Shown here: one piece after another, positions 33,921 to 44,205 of the stretch | How the letters are laid out: every line of letters starts with the position of its first letter | Numbering within the stretch: position 1 is the stretch's first letter | NCBI RefSeq assembly: GCF_032452875.1 | Contig: NC_083868.1 | Location: 31,290,537 to 31,354,536 of the forward strand | Direction: 5' to 3' | Origin: Bos javanicus | Lineage: Eukaryota > Chordata > Mammalia > Artiodactyla > Bovidae | DNA: 64,000 nt | Notes under the pieces: generated by a model | What the model saw: the letters and a program-made list of their open reading frames with translations, nothing else | Database searches by the model: none | Told to the model about the DNA's origin: nothing | Made by a program: the position numbers and the translations under genes

Positions 33921-34126
33921 TTAATCAGTCAGTCAGTCATATCCGACACTTTTGTGACCCAGTGGACTGTAGCCCACAGGCTCCTCTCTCCATGGAATTC
34001 TCCAGGCAAGAATACTAGAGTGGGTTGCCATTTCCTTCTTCAGGGGATCTTCCCTACCCAGGGACTGAACACAGTTCTCCCACATTGCAGGCGGATGCTT
34101 TACCAACTGAGCCACCAAGGAAGCCC
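33921..34126 (-). mobile_element. Bov-tA SINE
   Basis: Minus strand: 'gggcttccttggtggctcag' head, B-box-like 'ctgtgttcagtccctggg', body, and tail ending 'cggatatgactgactgact' with an expanded GACT repeat. Confidence 0.9.
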
Positions 34127-34170
34127 TTAGGTTGCCCTGCTTCTAGTTTAACTCTGCTTACAGCTTTCCC

Positions 34171-34387
34171 TGGTGGCTCAGACAATAAAGCATCTGCCTA
34201 CAATGCAGGAGACCTGGGTTCAATACCTGGGTCGGGAAGATACCCTAGAGAAGGAAATGGCAACCCACTCCAGTAATCTTTCCTGAAAAATTCTATGGAT
34301 GGAGCAGCCTGATAGGCTACAGTCCATGGGGTTGTAGAATCAGACATGACGGAGCAACTTCACCTTCTTTCACTTTCTTTTTCTTTC
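34171..34387 (+). mobile_element. Bov-tA SINE with target-site duplication
   Basis: Head 'tggtggctcagacaataaag', B-box-like 'gggttcaatacctgg', body, and a tail ending in 'cttcaccttctttcac'. It is flanked by acagctttccc at 34160-34170 and 34388-34398; the left copy overlaps the SINE start. It lies head-to-head with the SINE at 33921-34126. Confidence 0.9.
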
Positions 34388-34398
34388 ACAGCTTTCCC

Positions 34399-34770
34399 AT
34401 GCCAACAACCTCAAATCAGTGCATATACGAAGTTTTTACTTTTTTCCACTCTAAAGCTTTCCTACTTTTTATGTCTACCTTTGCACCTCTGCTAAAACAC
34501 AAGTTATGATAGGCAAGTCTGTTGCTGAAGGCTTTGCTTATTCAACACTAATAGTTTGGGTGGATGTCTTTGGGGAGTAATAATCTCAACTTCTGGTCCA
34601 GTATAATATTAATACATTTTGAGGTCAAGGTCTTACTCCATGTGTATATACACCATCTTATTCCTGGCTGATGAACTTAAGGATATCCAGGAGGCTGTAT
34701 ATATTCTCATACCAGTTTTTTTTTTTTTTTCCCTCTAAACCATTTTTTGTTAACTCCTTGTCCCGATTCA
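34399..34770. other. Unassigned DNA with a T-run
   Basis: Nothing recognised except about 14 T residues near 34,717-34,730. Confidence 0.45.
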
Positions 34771-34833
34771 GGCTTACCTTGTGGCTCAGCTGGTAAAGAA
34801 TCCACCTGTAATGCAGGAGACCTGGGTTCGATC
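34771..34833 (+). mobile_element. Bov-tA tRNA-like head only (5' part of a chimera)
   Basis: Complete tRNA-derived head from 'ggcttaccttgtggctcag' through the B-box-like 'gggttcgatc', where it stops. The Bov-A body is absent; BovB coding sequence follows at once. It looks like pol III promoter boxes placed before a LINE fragment. Confidence 0.9.
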
Positions 34834-35285
34834 ATATTAAAAAGCACAGACCTTGCCAATAAAGGTCCATGTAGTCAAATCTATGGTTTTTCCAGTAGTC
34901 ATGTATGGATGTGAGAGCTGGACTATAAAGAAAGCTGAGTTCCAAAGAATTGATGCTTTTGAACTATGGTGTTGGAGAAGACCTTTTAGAGTCCCTTGGA
35001 TTGCAAGGAAATCCAACCAGTCAATCCTAGAGGAAATCAGTCCTGAATATTCATTGGAAAGACTGATACTGAAGCTGAAACTCCAATACTTTGGCCACCT
35101 GATATGAAGAACTGACTCCCTGGAAAAGACCCTGATGCTGAGAAAGATTGAAGGCAGGAGGAGAAGGGGACGACAGAGGATGAGATGGTTGGACGGCATC
35201 ACCGACTTGATGGACATGAGTTTGAGTAAGCACCAGGATCTGGTGATGAACAGGGAAGCCTGGCATGCTGCAGTCCATGGGATCG
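34834..35285 (+). mobile_element. BovB 3' segment fused to a tRNA-like head
   Basis: Starts mid-RT-C-terminus ('atattaaaaagcacagacc') and runs to 'cagtccatgggatcga', losing the final about 40 bases of BovB and any microsatellite tail. The frame still encodes 'YGCESWTIKKAEFQRIDAF' and '[15 protein letters not shown]', separated by a stop near 35,106. The direct join to the head at 34833 suggests template switching or a later deletion. Confidence 0.9.
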
Positions 35286-35576
35286 ACTCAAGTCCTTGCT
35301 CAGCCATCTTCTTAGGGTGGCCACCTCTTACAAGAAAATTTTATATTATAATCTGCTTCCTCCTCCCTTCCCCATTGACCATTCCTTATCTTTCTTTCTC
35401 TGCATGTCTCACCTTTTAGCATATTTCTTATATTACTTATTTTTCATGTTTTTTGTATTACACTCTTCCCAGCTATTAATACAACAAAGTGGGACCTGAA
35501 ACTTAGGATACAGTTTGCTCTTGGGAATCCTTTGACCATAAGAACATTTCTCTGCATAGATACTGCCATTGCTTCA

Positions 35577-35650
35577 TTAATTCAAGTAATATTTATCAAG
35601 TGCATTTTGCCAGGCACAGCTATAGACCTTTAGAATCAATAAATTTTAAA
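35577..35650 (-). repeat. Possible L2 3' end relic
   Basis: Plus-strand 'tcaagtaatatttatcaagt' followed by 'tgccaggcacagctatag' resembles the reverse complement of an L2 3' end. Short. Confidence 0.4.
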
Positions 35651-35824
35651 ATATCAGTGCCTTTTACCTTTAAAGGTGTTGATACTTAAAACAGAGGCTT
35701 GCTCCTGATTAGTTATTGGCTAAATTAGCAAAAGCTAATTTAAGATTAACATTGAGTGAGTTTTTAAATACACGACTATAACCTAAGATGGTATCTGAAT
35801 AGATGTACTGATCACTAAATCTTC

Positions 35825-35920
35825 TTCAGCTGTTTTATCTATTTTTCATCTCTGAAATTCAGAGCAATAATAATGGCATTTCTTCAACTTCCCCATACAG
35901 GTTGGAAAATGCTTTGTTCT
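35825..35920 (+). repeat. Possible MIR relic
   Basis: 'tcatctctgaaattcagagc', 'aataataatggcatttctt' and 'ggttggaaaatgctttg' resemble the MIR 3' region. Weak. Confidence 0.35.
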
Positions 35921-35968
35921 TATCTAATTTTTGTTCTAGCTGTTCATGCCAGCACCCCTTTCTTCAAT

Positions 35969-36058
35969 GATTAACATTTTTAATTTACCTTTTGAGGTTA
36001 ATTTACCTCAAAACTGAGAACTTATAAACTTATCTTCCTTTGCTAAAAGCTTTTTGTG
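35969..36058 (+). repeat. Left copy of a long direct repeat flanking a SINE
   Basis: Contains 'ggttaatttacctcaaaa' and 'aacttatcttcctttgct'. The same blocks recur at 36259-36345 on the other side of the Bov-tA. The core of about 63 bp (35996-36058 versus 36278-36342) is nearly colinear. Confidence 0.88.
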
Positions 36059-36260
36059 TGTATGCATGCTAAGTAGCTTCAGTCTTGTCCAACTCTTTGC
36101 AACCCCATGGACTGTAGACCACCAGGCTCCTCTGTCCATGGAATTCTCCAGGCAAGAATACTGGAGTGGGTTGCCATTTCTTGCTTCAGGGATCTTCCTA
36201 ACTCAGGGATTGAACCTGCATCTCTTATGTCTCCTGCATTGGCAAAAAGGTTCTTTATCA
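36059..36260 (-). mobile_element. Bov-tA SINE with truncated head, between long direct repeats
   Basis: Minus strand: the head begins only at 'gtgataaagaacc' (the usual first about 20 bases are missing), followed by body and a 'gacaagactgaagctactta' tail. It lies exactly between the direct repeats at 35969-36058 and 36259-36345. Confidence 0.88.
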
Positions 36261-36345
36261 CTAACATTATTATTAATGGTTAATTTACCTCAAAAGTGAG
36301 AAATTATTTATGAACTTATCTTCCTTTGCTGAAAGATTTTTAAGT
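36259..36345 (+). repeat. Right copy of the long direct repeat
   Basis: Matches 35969-36058: 'ctaacattattattaa', 'ggttaatttacctcaaaa', 'gaacttatcttcctttgct'. Lacks a short piece present in the left copy. Confidence 0.88.
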
Positions 36346-36479
36346 ACACATAAAACCGTGACAGAAAATTTTTAAAGACTAGTTTTGTCTAAAAATCTAT
36401 ACACAGTTTAAAAGCAGGCAGATGTATAGTTTTCTCAAAATTTGTACCATTTCTTTTCCACACAGTACAGTAAAATATA

Positions 36480-37180
36480 ATGACAGTTTTTAAGGACTGA
36501 ATTTTCTACCCCAGATTCATATGTAGAACCATTAACCCTTGGTTCCTCATAATGTGACAATATTTAGATATAAGGCCTCTAAAGGAATATTTGGAGAAGG
36601 CAATGGCACCCCACTCCAGTACTCTTGCCTGGAAAATCCCATGGATGGAGGAGCCTGGTGGGCTGCAATCCATGGGGTCGCTAAGAGTCGGACACGATTG
36701 AGTGACTTCACTTTCACTTTTCATTTTCATGCATTGGAGAAGGAAATGGCAACCCACTCCAGTGTTCTTTCTTGCCTGGAGAATCCCAGGGATGGGGGAG
36801 CCTGGTGGGCTGCCGTCTATGGGGTCGCAAAGAGTCAGACACGACTGAAGCGACTTAGCAGTAGCAGCAGCAGCAAAGGAATAATTAATGTTAAATGGGG
36901 TTATATGGATGAATTCTAATAAAATGTGACTGGTATCTTTACAAGAAAAGGAAATTGAAACTCAGAGAGACACCAGGGATTTGCAGGCACAAAGGAAAAC
37001 CCATTTGAGGACACAGCAAAAGCACAGACATCACGAAGCTGAAGAGAGTGGCCTCAAAAGAAACCAAGGCTAGCACCTTGATTTTGGACTTGTAGCTGCC
37101 AGAACTGTAAAAAATAAATTTCTATTGAAGCCACTCAATCTGTAGCACTCTGTAGCAGCCACAAGCAAATTAATACAGTT
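36480..37180 (+). mobile_element. Solo MaLR (MLT1-type) LTR split by Bov-A2
   Basis: Left part 36480-36591 ('aaggactgaattttctaccc', 'attcatatgtagaacc'); right part 36875-37180 ('actggtatctttacaag', 'accttgattttggactt', 'gccagaactgtaaaaaataa', 'agccactcaatctgtag'). It has the MLT1 layout and no internal region on either side. Confidence 0.83.
36592..36874 (+). mobile_element. Bov-A2 SINE, complete
   Basis: Two Bov-A monomers joined by the 'ttcactttcatgcattgg' linker, beginning 'tggagaaggcaatggcac' and ending in CAG repeats. It is flanked by aaaggaata at 36581-36589 and 36875-36883. Confidence 0.94.
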
Positions 37181-37367
37181 ATTTTTTCTCAATTATTGTC
37201 AATTTTCAAAGTAATTTATAGATAAAGCAACTGGTAATTTTGTAGTGATAATTATTTCTGATTCATGCTTCTCCTCTACTAATAGAATGCCACTGTTTTT
37301 ATTCATATGACACATTCAGTGTCTGCAATAACTATATGCCAAATGTTATTTTAATAAACTGTCTGAT

Positions 37368-37797
37368 TGCTATGGACCAAATTATTTTCTTGCCAAAATT
37401 CATATATTGAAGATTCTAACCCCAATGTGATTCTATTTGGAAATAGTCTTTAATGAGGTAATTAAGGTTAGATGAGGTTGTAATGGTGGGTCTCTAATTA
37501 GACAGAGCTGTGTTTTTATTAGAAGAGATACCCGAGGGCGCTTATGCACACACTTTCCCCCACCCCCTCTCTGCCTCTACCCCTTTCTCACCCCACCTCT
37601 TATCCCCTTACCTCTGTGCACCTCTGTGTTTGTTCACAGAGTAAATGACATGGGATGATAGAGCTAGAAGGGGGACCACCAACCCTTCTGGACCCTGACT
37701 TGCACTTTTAGCCTTCAGAACTGTGAGATTTTAAATTTCTGTTGTTTAAGCCAACCAGTCTCTGGTATTTTGCTATAAAACTTAAGCTGAAAAATAC
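37368..37797 (+). mobile_element. MaLR provirus, 5' LTR
   Basis: Starts 'tgctatggaccaaattattt', the MLT1-type start. It contains 'aattcatatattgaag', 'gaggtaattaaggttagatg', 'cttcagaactgtgag' and 'taagccaaccagtctctggt', and ends near 'gctgaaaaatac'. Immediately followed by MaLR internal sequence. Confidence 0.85.
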
Positions 37798-38445
37798 ATA
37801 TTTTTGGTACCATGCATTACAGTGCTGCTGTAACAAATATCCCCAAATGTGGAAGACACTGTGGAACTGAGTCGGTAGAGGCTGGAAGAACTTTGAGGTA
37901 CTTACTAGAAAAGTTTAGATTGTAAAAATAAGGATAGTAAAGATAAGTCTGGTGAGAGTTTAGAAAGAAAAGATGGGAATTGTATAGAAAGTATCATCTC
38001 AGAGAATTACATATACTGTGAAAGTGTAGAAAGAAAAGATGAGAATCGTAGAGAAATTATCTATCATCTAAGAGAAAACATATATCATAATGAATTGAAT
38101 GTTGATAGAAATAGGAATGTTAAAGGAGCTTCTGGTCTCAGACAGAAATGAGGAACACATTATTGGAAACTAGAGAAAAGATAATCCCTGTTTTAAAGTG
38201 CCAAAGAGCTTGGATGAATTGTGTTCTAGCATTGTGAGGAAGGCTTGTGAATGAATATCTTGAATATTTATGAGAAGATATTTCTAAACAATATATTGAA
38301 AGCATGACCTGATTTCCCCTTACTGCTTATATAAAATACAAAAGAGACAACTTAAAAGAATTGTTAAGCAAAAGAAATCTGAAATGAAGATTTGGAAAAT
38401 TCTCAGCCTATTTATATTGCAAAAAACAATGTACAATAATGCTCT

Positions 38446-38658
38446 GGACTTCCCAGGTGGCTCAGTGGTAAAGAATCTGCCTTCCCAGCTAGGAGATACA
38501 GGTTTGATCCCACAGAAAGATCCCTTGGAGAGGGAAATTGCAACCATTGCACTATTCTTGCTTAGAAAAATCCCATGGACAGAGGAGCATGGCAAGGCTA
38601 TAGTCCATAGGGTCACAAAGAAGCAGACACGACATAGCAACTACACAGCAGCAGCAGT
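38446..38658 (+). mobile_element. Bov-tA SINE nested in MaLR
   Basis: Head 'ggacttcccaggtggctcag', body, tail 'cagacacgacatagcaact' and CAG repeats. A short possible duplication, tgctct, occurs at both ends. Confidence 0.87.
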
Positions 38659-38674
38659 GTGCTCTAAATACATG

Positions 38675-38813
38675 CCTGAACAATCACTCCATAGCGAGGT
38701 CTCCACAGATTTACTCGAACCCGGGTCTCCCACATTGTAGGCAGACACTTTACCCACTGAGCCACTAGGGAAGCCCTGAACAATCACTCGGTAGTGAGGT
38801 CTCCACAGTTTTA
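38675..38813. repeat. 39-bp direct repeats around a tRNA-head fragment
   Basis: 38675-38713 and 38775-38813 are exactly 100 bp apart and match at about 35 of 39 positions ('cctgaacaatcactc', 'gaggtctccacag'). They bracket only the 61-bp SINE head piece. Confidence 0.9.
38714..38774 (-). mobile_element. Isolated Bov-tA tRNA-like head
   Basis: The minus strand reads 'ggcttccctagtggctcagt', then 'gtaaagtgtctgcctac', then the B-box-like 'gacccgggttcgag', and ends. There is no body and no tail. It is bracketed by the 39-bp direct repeats. Confidence 0.88.
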
Positions 38814-39552
38814 ATCAGCTAGCTCAGCTCAAGCCAGGAATAAAGATAGGGTTATATCAGCAGAAATATTTCCAGCTTGGAATAAAGGTGGTAGAGATGG
38901 GACGAATGAAAGAAGTGGTTTCTGAAATTTTACAAATCAATAGGGCTATCCTTCTCTAAAAATGTCATCCTTCAAGAAAAGGAAAGAATGGCCCTAAAAA
39001 GCTATACAAGAGCTGCCATCCCATCACAGTTTTGGGTAGCAAGACTGTCTCTTTAGTTGCAGAGGGTGAGGACTTCTTGTTCTTTAGGAGACCATATTGC
39101 CACTGTTGAGGGCCTCAGGAGTGAGGCTGCAATCCAAGGGTGCTTGGACAATGCTGCCACTCAAGTGGGAGCAACAACCAGGTGGGGCCTAACACAGAGC
39201 ACCAAGCCAAAGACGACATTCAGCAGCTTTACATTCTAATGAAATTTGTCCTGCATATAGCCTGTTCTTCTTTCTAATTTCTCCTTTTTAGGATGGTGAC
39301 GTCTATCCTGTGTCTGTTCCACAGTTAATATTTTAAAAGCATATAACTTGTCTAAATTTACAGGTTCACAGCTGGAGAGAAATTTTGCCTCAGAATGTAT
39401 CATACTTGAGTTCTACCCACAATTGATTTAGATAGTATTTAGATGATATTTTGGACTTAAGAGTTGATGTTGAAATGTGTTAAGAACTTTAGGGTCTTGT
39501 GATGTGGGAAACAGGCTTTGCATATGAAAAGGACAATGAGTTCCAAAGGGTG

Positions 39553-40162
39553 GAATGTTATGGGTTTAACTGTGTCCCCATAAAATCCATATGTTGAAAA
39601 CGCAACCCAGGAATCTCAGAATGTAATCACTCCTGAAGATCTTTAAAAAGGTGATTAACTTAAAATGAAGTTATTAGAGTGATGCTCTTATTCAATATGA
39701 CTAATGTCCTTAAGGGGCTTTTCTTGTGGCTCAGATGGTAAAGAATCTGCTTGCAATACAGGAAACCTGGGTTTTATCCCTGGGTTGGGAAGATCCCCTG
39801 GATGAGGGAAGGGTAACCCACTCCAGTATTCTTGCCTAGAGAATTCCATAGACAGAGGAGCCTGGTGGGCTACAGTCCATGAGGTCACAAAGAGTCAGAA
39901 ATGACAGAGTGACTAACACTGACTGACTGAGTGAATATTCTGAGAACAGGAAGAGACACCAGAGGCATGTATGCACAGAGGAAATATCATCTGAAGTGGA
40001 AGAGGATAACAGTCTGACAGCCAAGGAGAGAGACCTCAGAGAAACCCAACTCTGCCACCACCTTGATCTTGGACTCTCAATTTCCAAAACTGTGAGAAAA
40101 TAAAATGTTTAAGACACCCAGTTTGTGGTGTACTGTTATAGTAGTCCTGAATAACTAATATT
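39553..40162 (+). mobile_element. MaLR provirus, 3' LTR, split by Bov-tA
   Basis: Starts 'tgttatgggtttaactgtgt', includes 'aaaatccatatgttgaaaac', and after the SINE 'accttgatcttggactct', 'ccaaaactgtgagaaaataa' and 'acacccagtttgtggtg'. It is the same type and orientation as the LTR at 37368-37797. Length without the SINE is about 395 bp, comparable with the 430-bp 5' LTR. Confidence 0.85.
39714..39930 (+). mobile_element. Bov-tA SINE in the MaLR 3' LTR
   Basis: Head 'ggggcttttcttgtggctca', body with 'cccactccagtattcttgcc', tail 'gtcagaaatgacagagtgac' and GACT repeats. Confidence 0.9.
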
Positions 40163-40849
40163 ATTAACATCAGAATTGTATTATAGTACACCACTTGGAG
40201 TAGAAATGGAACAATGCCAAAAAAAAAAGAAGAAGAATAAAAGAAAGAACACCATAGGTACTTTTAAACAATAAGACATAATACTGAGAATCATTGAAAA
40301 ATCTACTAAAATTCCTATACCAATTATTTATAGTGATAGTAATTCCTCCACTATCATTTACAACCAAAAATAATTATCAATTTACTGGAAATAGGAAGCC
40401 AAAAGATCGTGTTTTTCCAGTTTGTGCTTTTCCACCCTCTGTATACTCTTGTAAAATATTTTAACAAAATTTATCTTTAGCAAATTACTTTTATTAAAAA
40501 GTTTTCACAAGTAGTAGTGTCCTTGAGAAGACATTTTTAAAGATAAATTTATGACATTGGGGTTAATATAGTTTAATATTCCTATAAAAGTTATCATATA
40601 TAGGCAGGTATCCATATAAATATACACTATATGCACACATACTCATATACACAGACACATAAATATGTATATTTTAACAGGTCAAGGTATTTGTTTAATA
40701 CTGTCTCTTTAGGTATGTTCTAAGTATTGAGATTTATTTAATTACTACACAGAGGATGTCACCAAGATGATAACATAGGTCATTACTGATTTGATCTGTC
40801 ATAAGAAAAACATGGACATGACAACACTGAGAGAATCTTAGAACATGGG
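40163..40849. other. Unassigned AT-rich DNA
   Basis: Nothing recognised between the MaLR provirus and the old L1. A-rich run near 40,218-40,240. Confidence 0.45.
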
Positions 40850-41319
40850 GATGAGGGTGAAACTCTCCCTACACCACAAAGAACAACAAAGTGCAACGTT
40901 GACCACATTACCTCTCTCCTTAGTTGACACAGAATCATGCAGACAGGTGTTCTCTGAGCTTATGGTTCCTCTACTCTGGAAAGAGAGGCTATAGCAGCCA
41001 TCCAGATCCCTAGCACCATGGTCACTTTGTGTGGTTCCCTACTCTGATTTTGCCCCATGAGTACTGCAGGGAATCCGTGAACCTTGACAACTGAGAATCT
41101 GGTTGTGATGGGAGGAGAGAGGGACTTACAACATCCCTCAATCAGATTTTAGCAGACCAAGTTCCTACCATCAGAGCACAAATAGTAATCCAAACTAGAG
41201 GCTTTAATCATCTTCAGAACCAAGTTAAATAGAACAGGGAAATTGGCTTACTGCAAGTTTGCCTGATTTGAATCCACAAGCAAGATACACTGATGCTGGA
41301 GCCCTGTCTGGCCCTACAG

Positions 41320-42330
41320 CCCAGACAGGAGAGCTGAGTCACAATCCTATTCAATAATAAACATGGTTCTTGACCCCATCCCACCAGAAGGGCTGGCAAG
41401 AACACTTGGAAACTGCATAGCCCAGCAAGGTTCAAGCTGACAGAAGGGTAAGCAGAATTGATCATCTCCAGAGCAAACCAGTACTGGGCATGGAAGGTTC
41501 CCATGTAATGTCTGGGAAGGGAAGTTGATTTATGGCTCCATACACTGCTGAAAGAAGCTCTCAGCCTCTACTGACCATAAGGCCTTCTTGGGGAAATTTA
41601 GGAGTTATTTGGAGTGGACATTCCAGTCATACCCAGATAAGGGAGCTGAGTCATAGCCCTACTGACTTGTGTGTGTAGCTCCTGTCCTGTTTGGCCAGAT
41701 GGGATGGTAGGAATGCCTGGAGATTACATAGCACAGCAAGCTCCAACAGAGAGATGAGAAGGAAGAACTAACCATCCACAAAATCCTTTCCAGACAGGAG
41801 AAACAGTCTTCTCTGAAAGCCAGTAGTTCTGTTCAGTCAAGGAACATGAGGCATGGGTCAACTTGAGTAAAGACCACAGAGAGCCTTACTGGCCTTGGAT
41901 CTGCTTCTAAAATGGAGCCCAGTGGGCAGGGAAACTAATTCATAACCCTGCTTTTTAATGAATACAGCCTTTTGCCCACCTAATTAGGGAACCTAAGAAG
42001 GTGCATAGTCCATCCAATAACCCAACTTACTATGACAAGTAAACAGAGAGTACAGTTCATGGCTTTCCCTATCTGCAAAGCAAAACTCATGGCCTCACCT
42101 TGCCAGGGAATTTTGTGAACATTCTTCCCTGATTGAGGACCCCAAACCATGAGCTGTACAAGCCCTGGGCTATGGGAAGATAATCCATAGTCCCATCTAC
42201 TGCTGATAATATCTAGACCTGATTAGCCAGTAAGAATGACCAGAATATCTGGACAACTGTAGAGTCCATTTTACACTCTTACTTGGACAGGGAACCAAGC
42301 CAGAAGCCCCATCCAATAGTCCTCAGTTGG
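41320..42330 (+). repeat. Diverged tandem repeats, probable L1 5' UTR monomers
   Basis: A motif like 'gggaactgattcatagccc' plus 'actgctgaa' recurs at about 41331, 41521, 41643, 41931, 42177 and 42290. Around it recur 'gcatagcccagcaag'-like and 'ggcaagaacac / ggtaggaatgcc'-like blocks. Spacing varies from about 110 to 290 bp. The position just upstream of ORF1 suggests old promoter repeats of L1. Confidence 0.6.
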
Positions 42331-42600
42331 TGGCACCCCCCCAATTTCAGGGCTTGGGCATCTGCCTAACCTCCAAATATACCATGATAACAGTTTTCAC
42401 TTGTCCAAGGACATTACCAGCACATATCTAGAAACCCAAACTGAGCTGACTGGTAGAGAACTGTCTCTATCAAAGCAATTGAAGTCTAACGAAGAGGAAA
42501 CTGCATATCCAAATGCTGAAACACCAGTGGAAGGAGTAAAGAATCCTGAAAAATCATGAAAATATAACACCATAAACTGATACTAATAGTAAAGGATATC

Positions 42601-42798
42601 CCTGGTGGCTCAGATGGTAATCTGCCTGCAATTCAGGAGACTGGCGTTTGATCTCTAGGTGGGGAAGATCCGCTGGAGAAGGAAACGGCAACCCACTACA
42701 GTATTCTTGCCTAGAGAATTCCAGGGACAGTGGAGCCCGGCGGGCTACAGTCCATGTGGGCTTGCAAAGAATCAGACAGATTGAGCAGCTAACAAAAA
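42601..42798 (+). mobile_element. Bov-tA SINE with target-site duplication
   Basis: Head is shortened ('cctggtggctcagatggtaa' joined to 'tctgcctgcaattcagg'). Flanked by agtaaaggatatc (42588-42600) and agtaaagaatatc (42799-42811). Confidence 0.92.
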
Positions 42799-43320
42799 AG
42801 TAAAGAATATCTATGAAATGTCAAAGAACTCAGAACAATCCTTTTAAAGAAATTCAGTGAATTGTAAGAATGTATAGACTAATATTTAACAAAATTAGGA
42901 AAACAATACATGAATAAGACGAGTTCAACAAAAAGAGTAAAATCATTCAAAAAAAAAAAAACAATAAATAAATGAACAGAAATCCTAGAACTGAAAAATA
43001 CAATGAACTAAAGAATTCAATAGAGAACTTCAAAAGGATACTTGACCATGCAGAAGAATCAGTGGCCCAAAAGACATTTGGAAGTAAGACACAGGACATT
43101 TGAAATCACCCAGTCAGAGGAGAAAAAAACAAAAAGAATGAAAGAGAGTGAAGAAAGCCTATAATTACTTAGGACACAATTAAAGGAAAGATTGTTCATG
43201 TTATAGGAATTCCGAAAGAGAAAAAGAAACAGAAAGGTATGAAAAGTTTATTTAAGGTAATACTGGCTGAAAAGTTACCAAATGTGGAGACAAAAATATA
43301 CATTCAGATCTATGAGGCCT

Positions 43321-43593
43321 GCTGCTGCTGCTAAGTCGCTTCAGTTGTGTCCGATGCTGTGCGACCCCATAGATGGCAGTCCACCAGGCTCCCCCATCCC
43401 TGGGATTCTCCAGGCAAAAACACTGGAGTGGGTAGCCATTTCCTTCTCCAATGCATGAAAGTGGAAAGTGAAAGTGAAGCCGCTCAGTTGCGTCCGACTC
43501 TCAACGACCCCATGGACTTTAGCCTACCAGGCTCCTCCGTCCATGGGATTGTCCAGGCAAGAGTACTTGAGTGGGGTGCCATTGCCTTCTCCA
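43321..43593 (-). mobile_element. Bov-A2 SINE with target-site duplication
   Basis: Complete dimer on the minus strand with its CAG tail at 43321. Flanked by the perfect 11-bp repeat ctatgaggcct at 43310-43320 and 43594-43604. Confidence 0.95.
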
Positions 43594-43980
43594 CTATGAG
43601 GCCTAAAGACACTAAATAAATTGATCTTAAATAGGGGTACACCAAGATACATAATAGTTTTCAAAAGACAAAAACAAAAAAACAATTTTTAAAACACCAA
43701 GAGAAAAGAGAGAAATTATATGGAAGAGAACTCCCATAAGCCTATTGGTGGATTGCTCAACAGAAAATGTTCCAGTGGAGAAAGTCAAAATATATTAAAT
43801 ATTAAAAGACTTCCAAGTGAACATTCTATACACAGCAAAACTGTCTTTCAGAAATGAAAGAAGGATTTCTACTTTCTTGAACAAAAGTTGAGAAGTTCAT
43901 CACCACTAGATTTGCCTTAGCATAAATGATAGAGTTATTTGAGTAGAACTAAAAAGAACACTAATTAACATAATAGAAAA

Positions 43981-44205
43981 GGGACTTCCCTGGTTGTACA
44001 GTGGTTAAGAATCCACTTTCCAATGCAGAGGATACAGATTTGATCCCTTGTTGAGGAACTAAGATCCCTGATACCATGGGGCAAATAAGCTTATGTGCCA
44101 CAATTAGAGAAGACCAAGCACCACAGCCAGAAAAGTGCACTTGAAGCAATTAGAAGAAGCCTGTATGTCACAACACAGCAAAATAAATAAATAAATAAAT
44201 AAAAA
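43981..44205 (+). mobile_element. CHR-type tRNA SINE (cetartiodactyl)
   Basis: Starts 'gggacttccctggttgtaca', then 'gtggttaagaatccac', B-box-like 'gatttgatcccttg', 'aggaactaagatccc', 'aagcttatgtgccacaa', ending in a (AAAT)n-type tail. The body differs completely from Bov-tA; it is the older CHR family shared with whales and hippos. The only copy in the window. Confidence 0.88.

Larger units (their letters stand above)
37798..39552 (+). mobile_element. MaLR internal region, decayed
   Basis: It begins 'ttggtaccatgcattacag', just inside the LTR as in MaLR elements. It continues 'aatgtggaagacactgtgg', 'gaggctggaagaactttgag', 'aaagtgccaaagagcttgg', and near its end 'acaatgagttccaaaggg'. No gag or pol reading frame survives; MaLRs usually lack pol and env. 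Two SINE-derived pieces are nested in it (38446-38658 and 38714-38774). Confidence 0.82.
42480..43930 (+). pseudogene. L1 ORF1 remnant
   Basis: Recognisable ORF1 nucleotide blocks: 'acccagtcagaggag', 'gagtgaagaaagcctataat', 'atgttataggaattccgaaa', 'acactgtctttcagaaatg'-like text near 43,840, and 'gttcatcaccactagattt'. ORF1 encodes the RNA-binding chaperone of L1. All frames are broken, and two SINEs interrupt it. Confidence 0.75.

Noticed and set aside
34771..34833. Possible tRNA gene
   Set aside because: Like all Bov-tA heads it has A- and B-box-like motifs but no proper cloverleaf or anticodon context; it is SINE-derived.
39057..39239. A 60-codon frame in GC-richer sequence
   Set aside because: It falls within the MaLR internal region and shows no conserved domain or splice context.
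41214..41504. A 96-codon minus-strand frame with a hydrophobic start
   Set aside because: It lies antisense in the probable L1 5' UTR repeats and has no known motif.
41320..42330. Repeated blocks suggesting a satellite or CRISPR-like array
   Set aside because: Spacing is irregular, copies are strongly diverged, and the position just before L1 ORF1 fits decayed 5' UTR repeats. The genome is mammalian.
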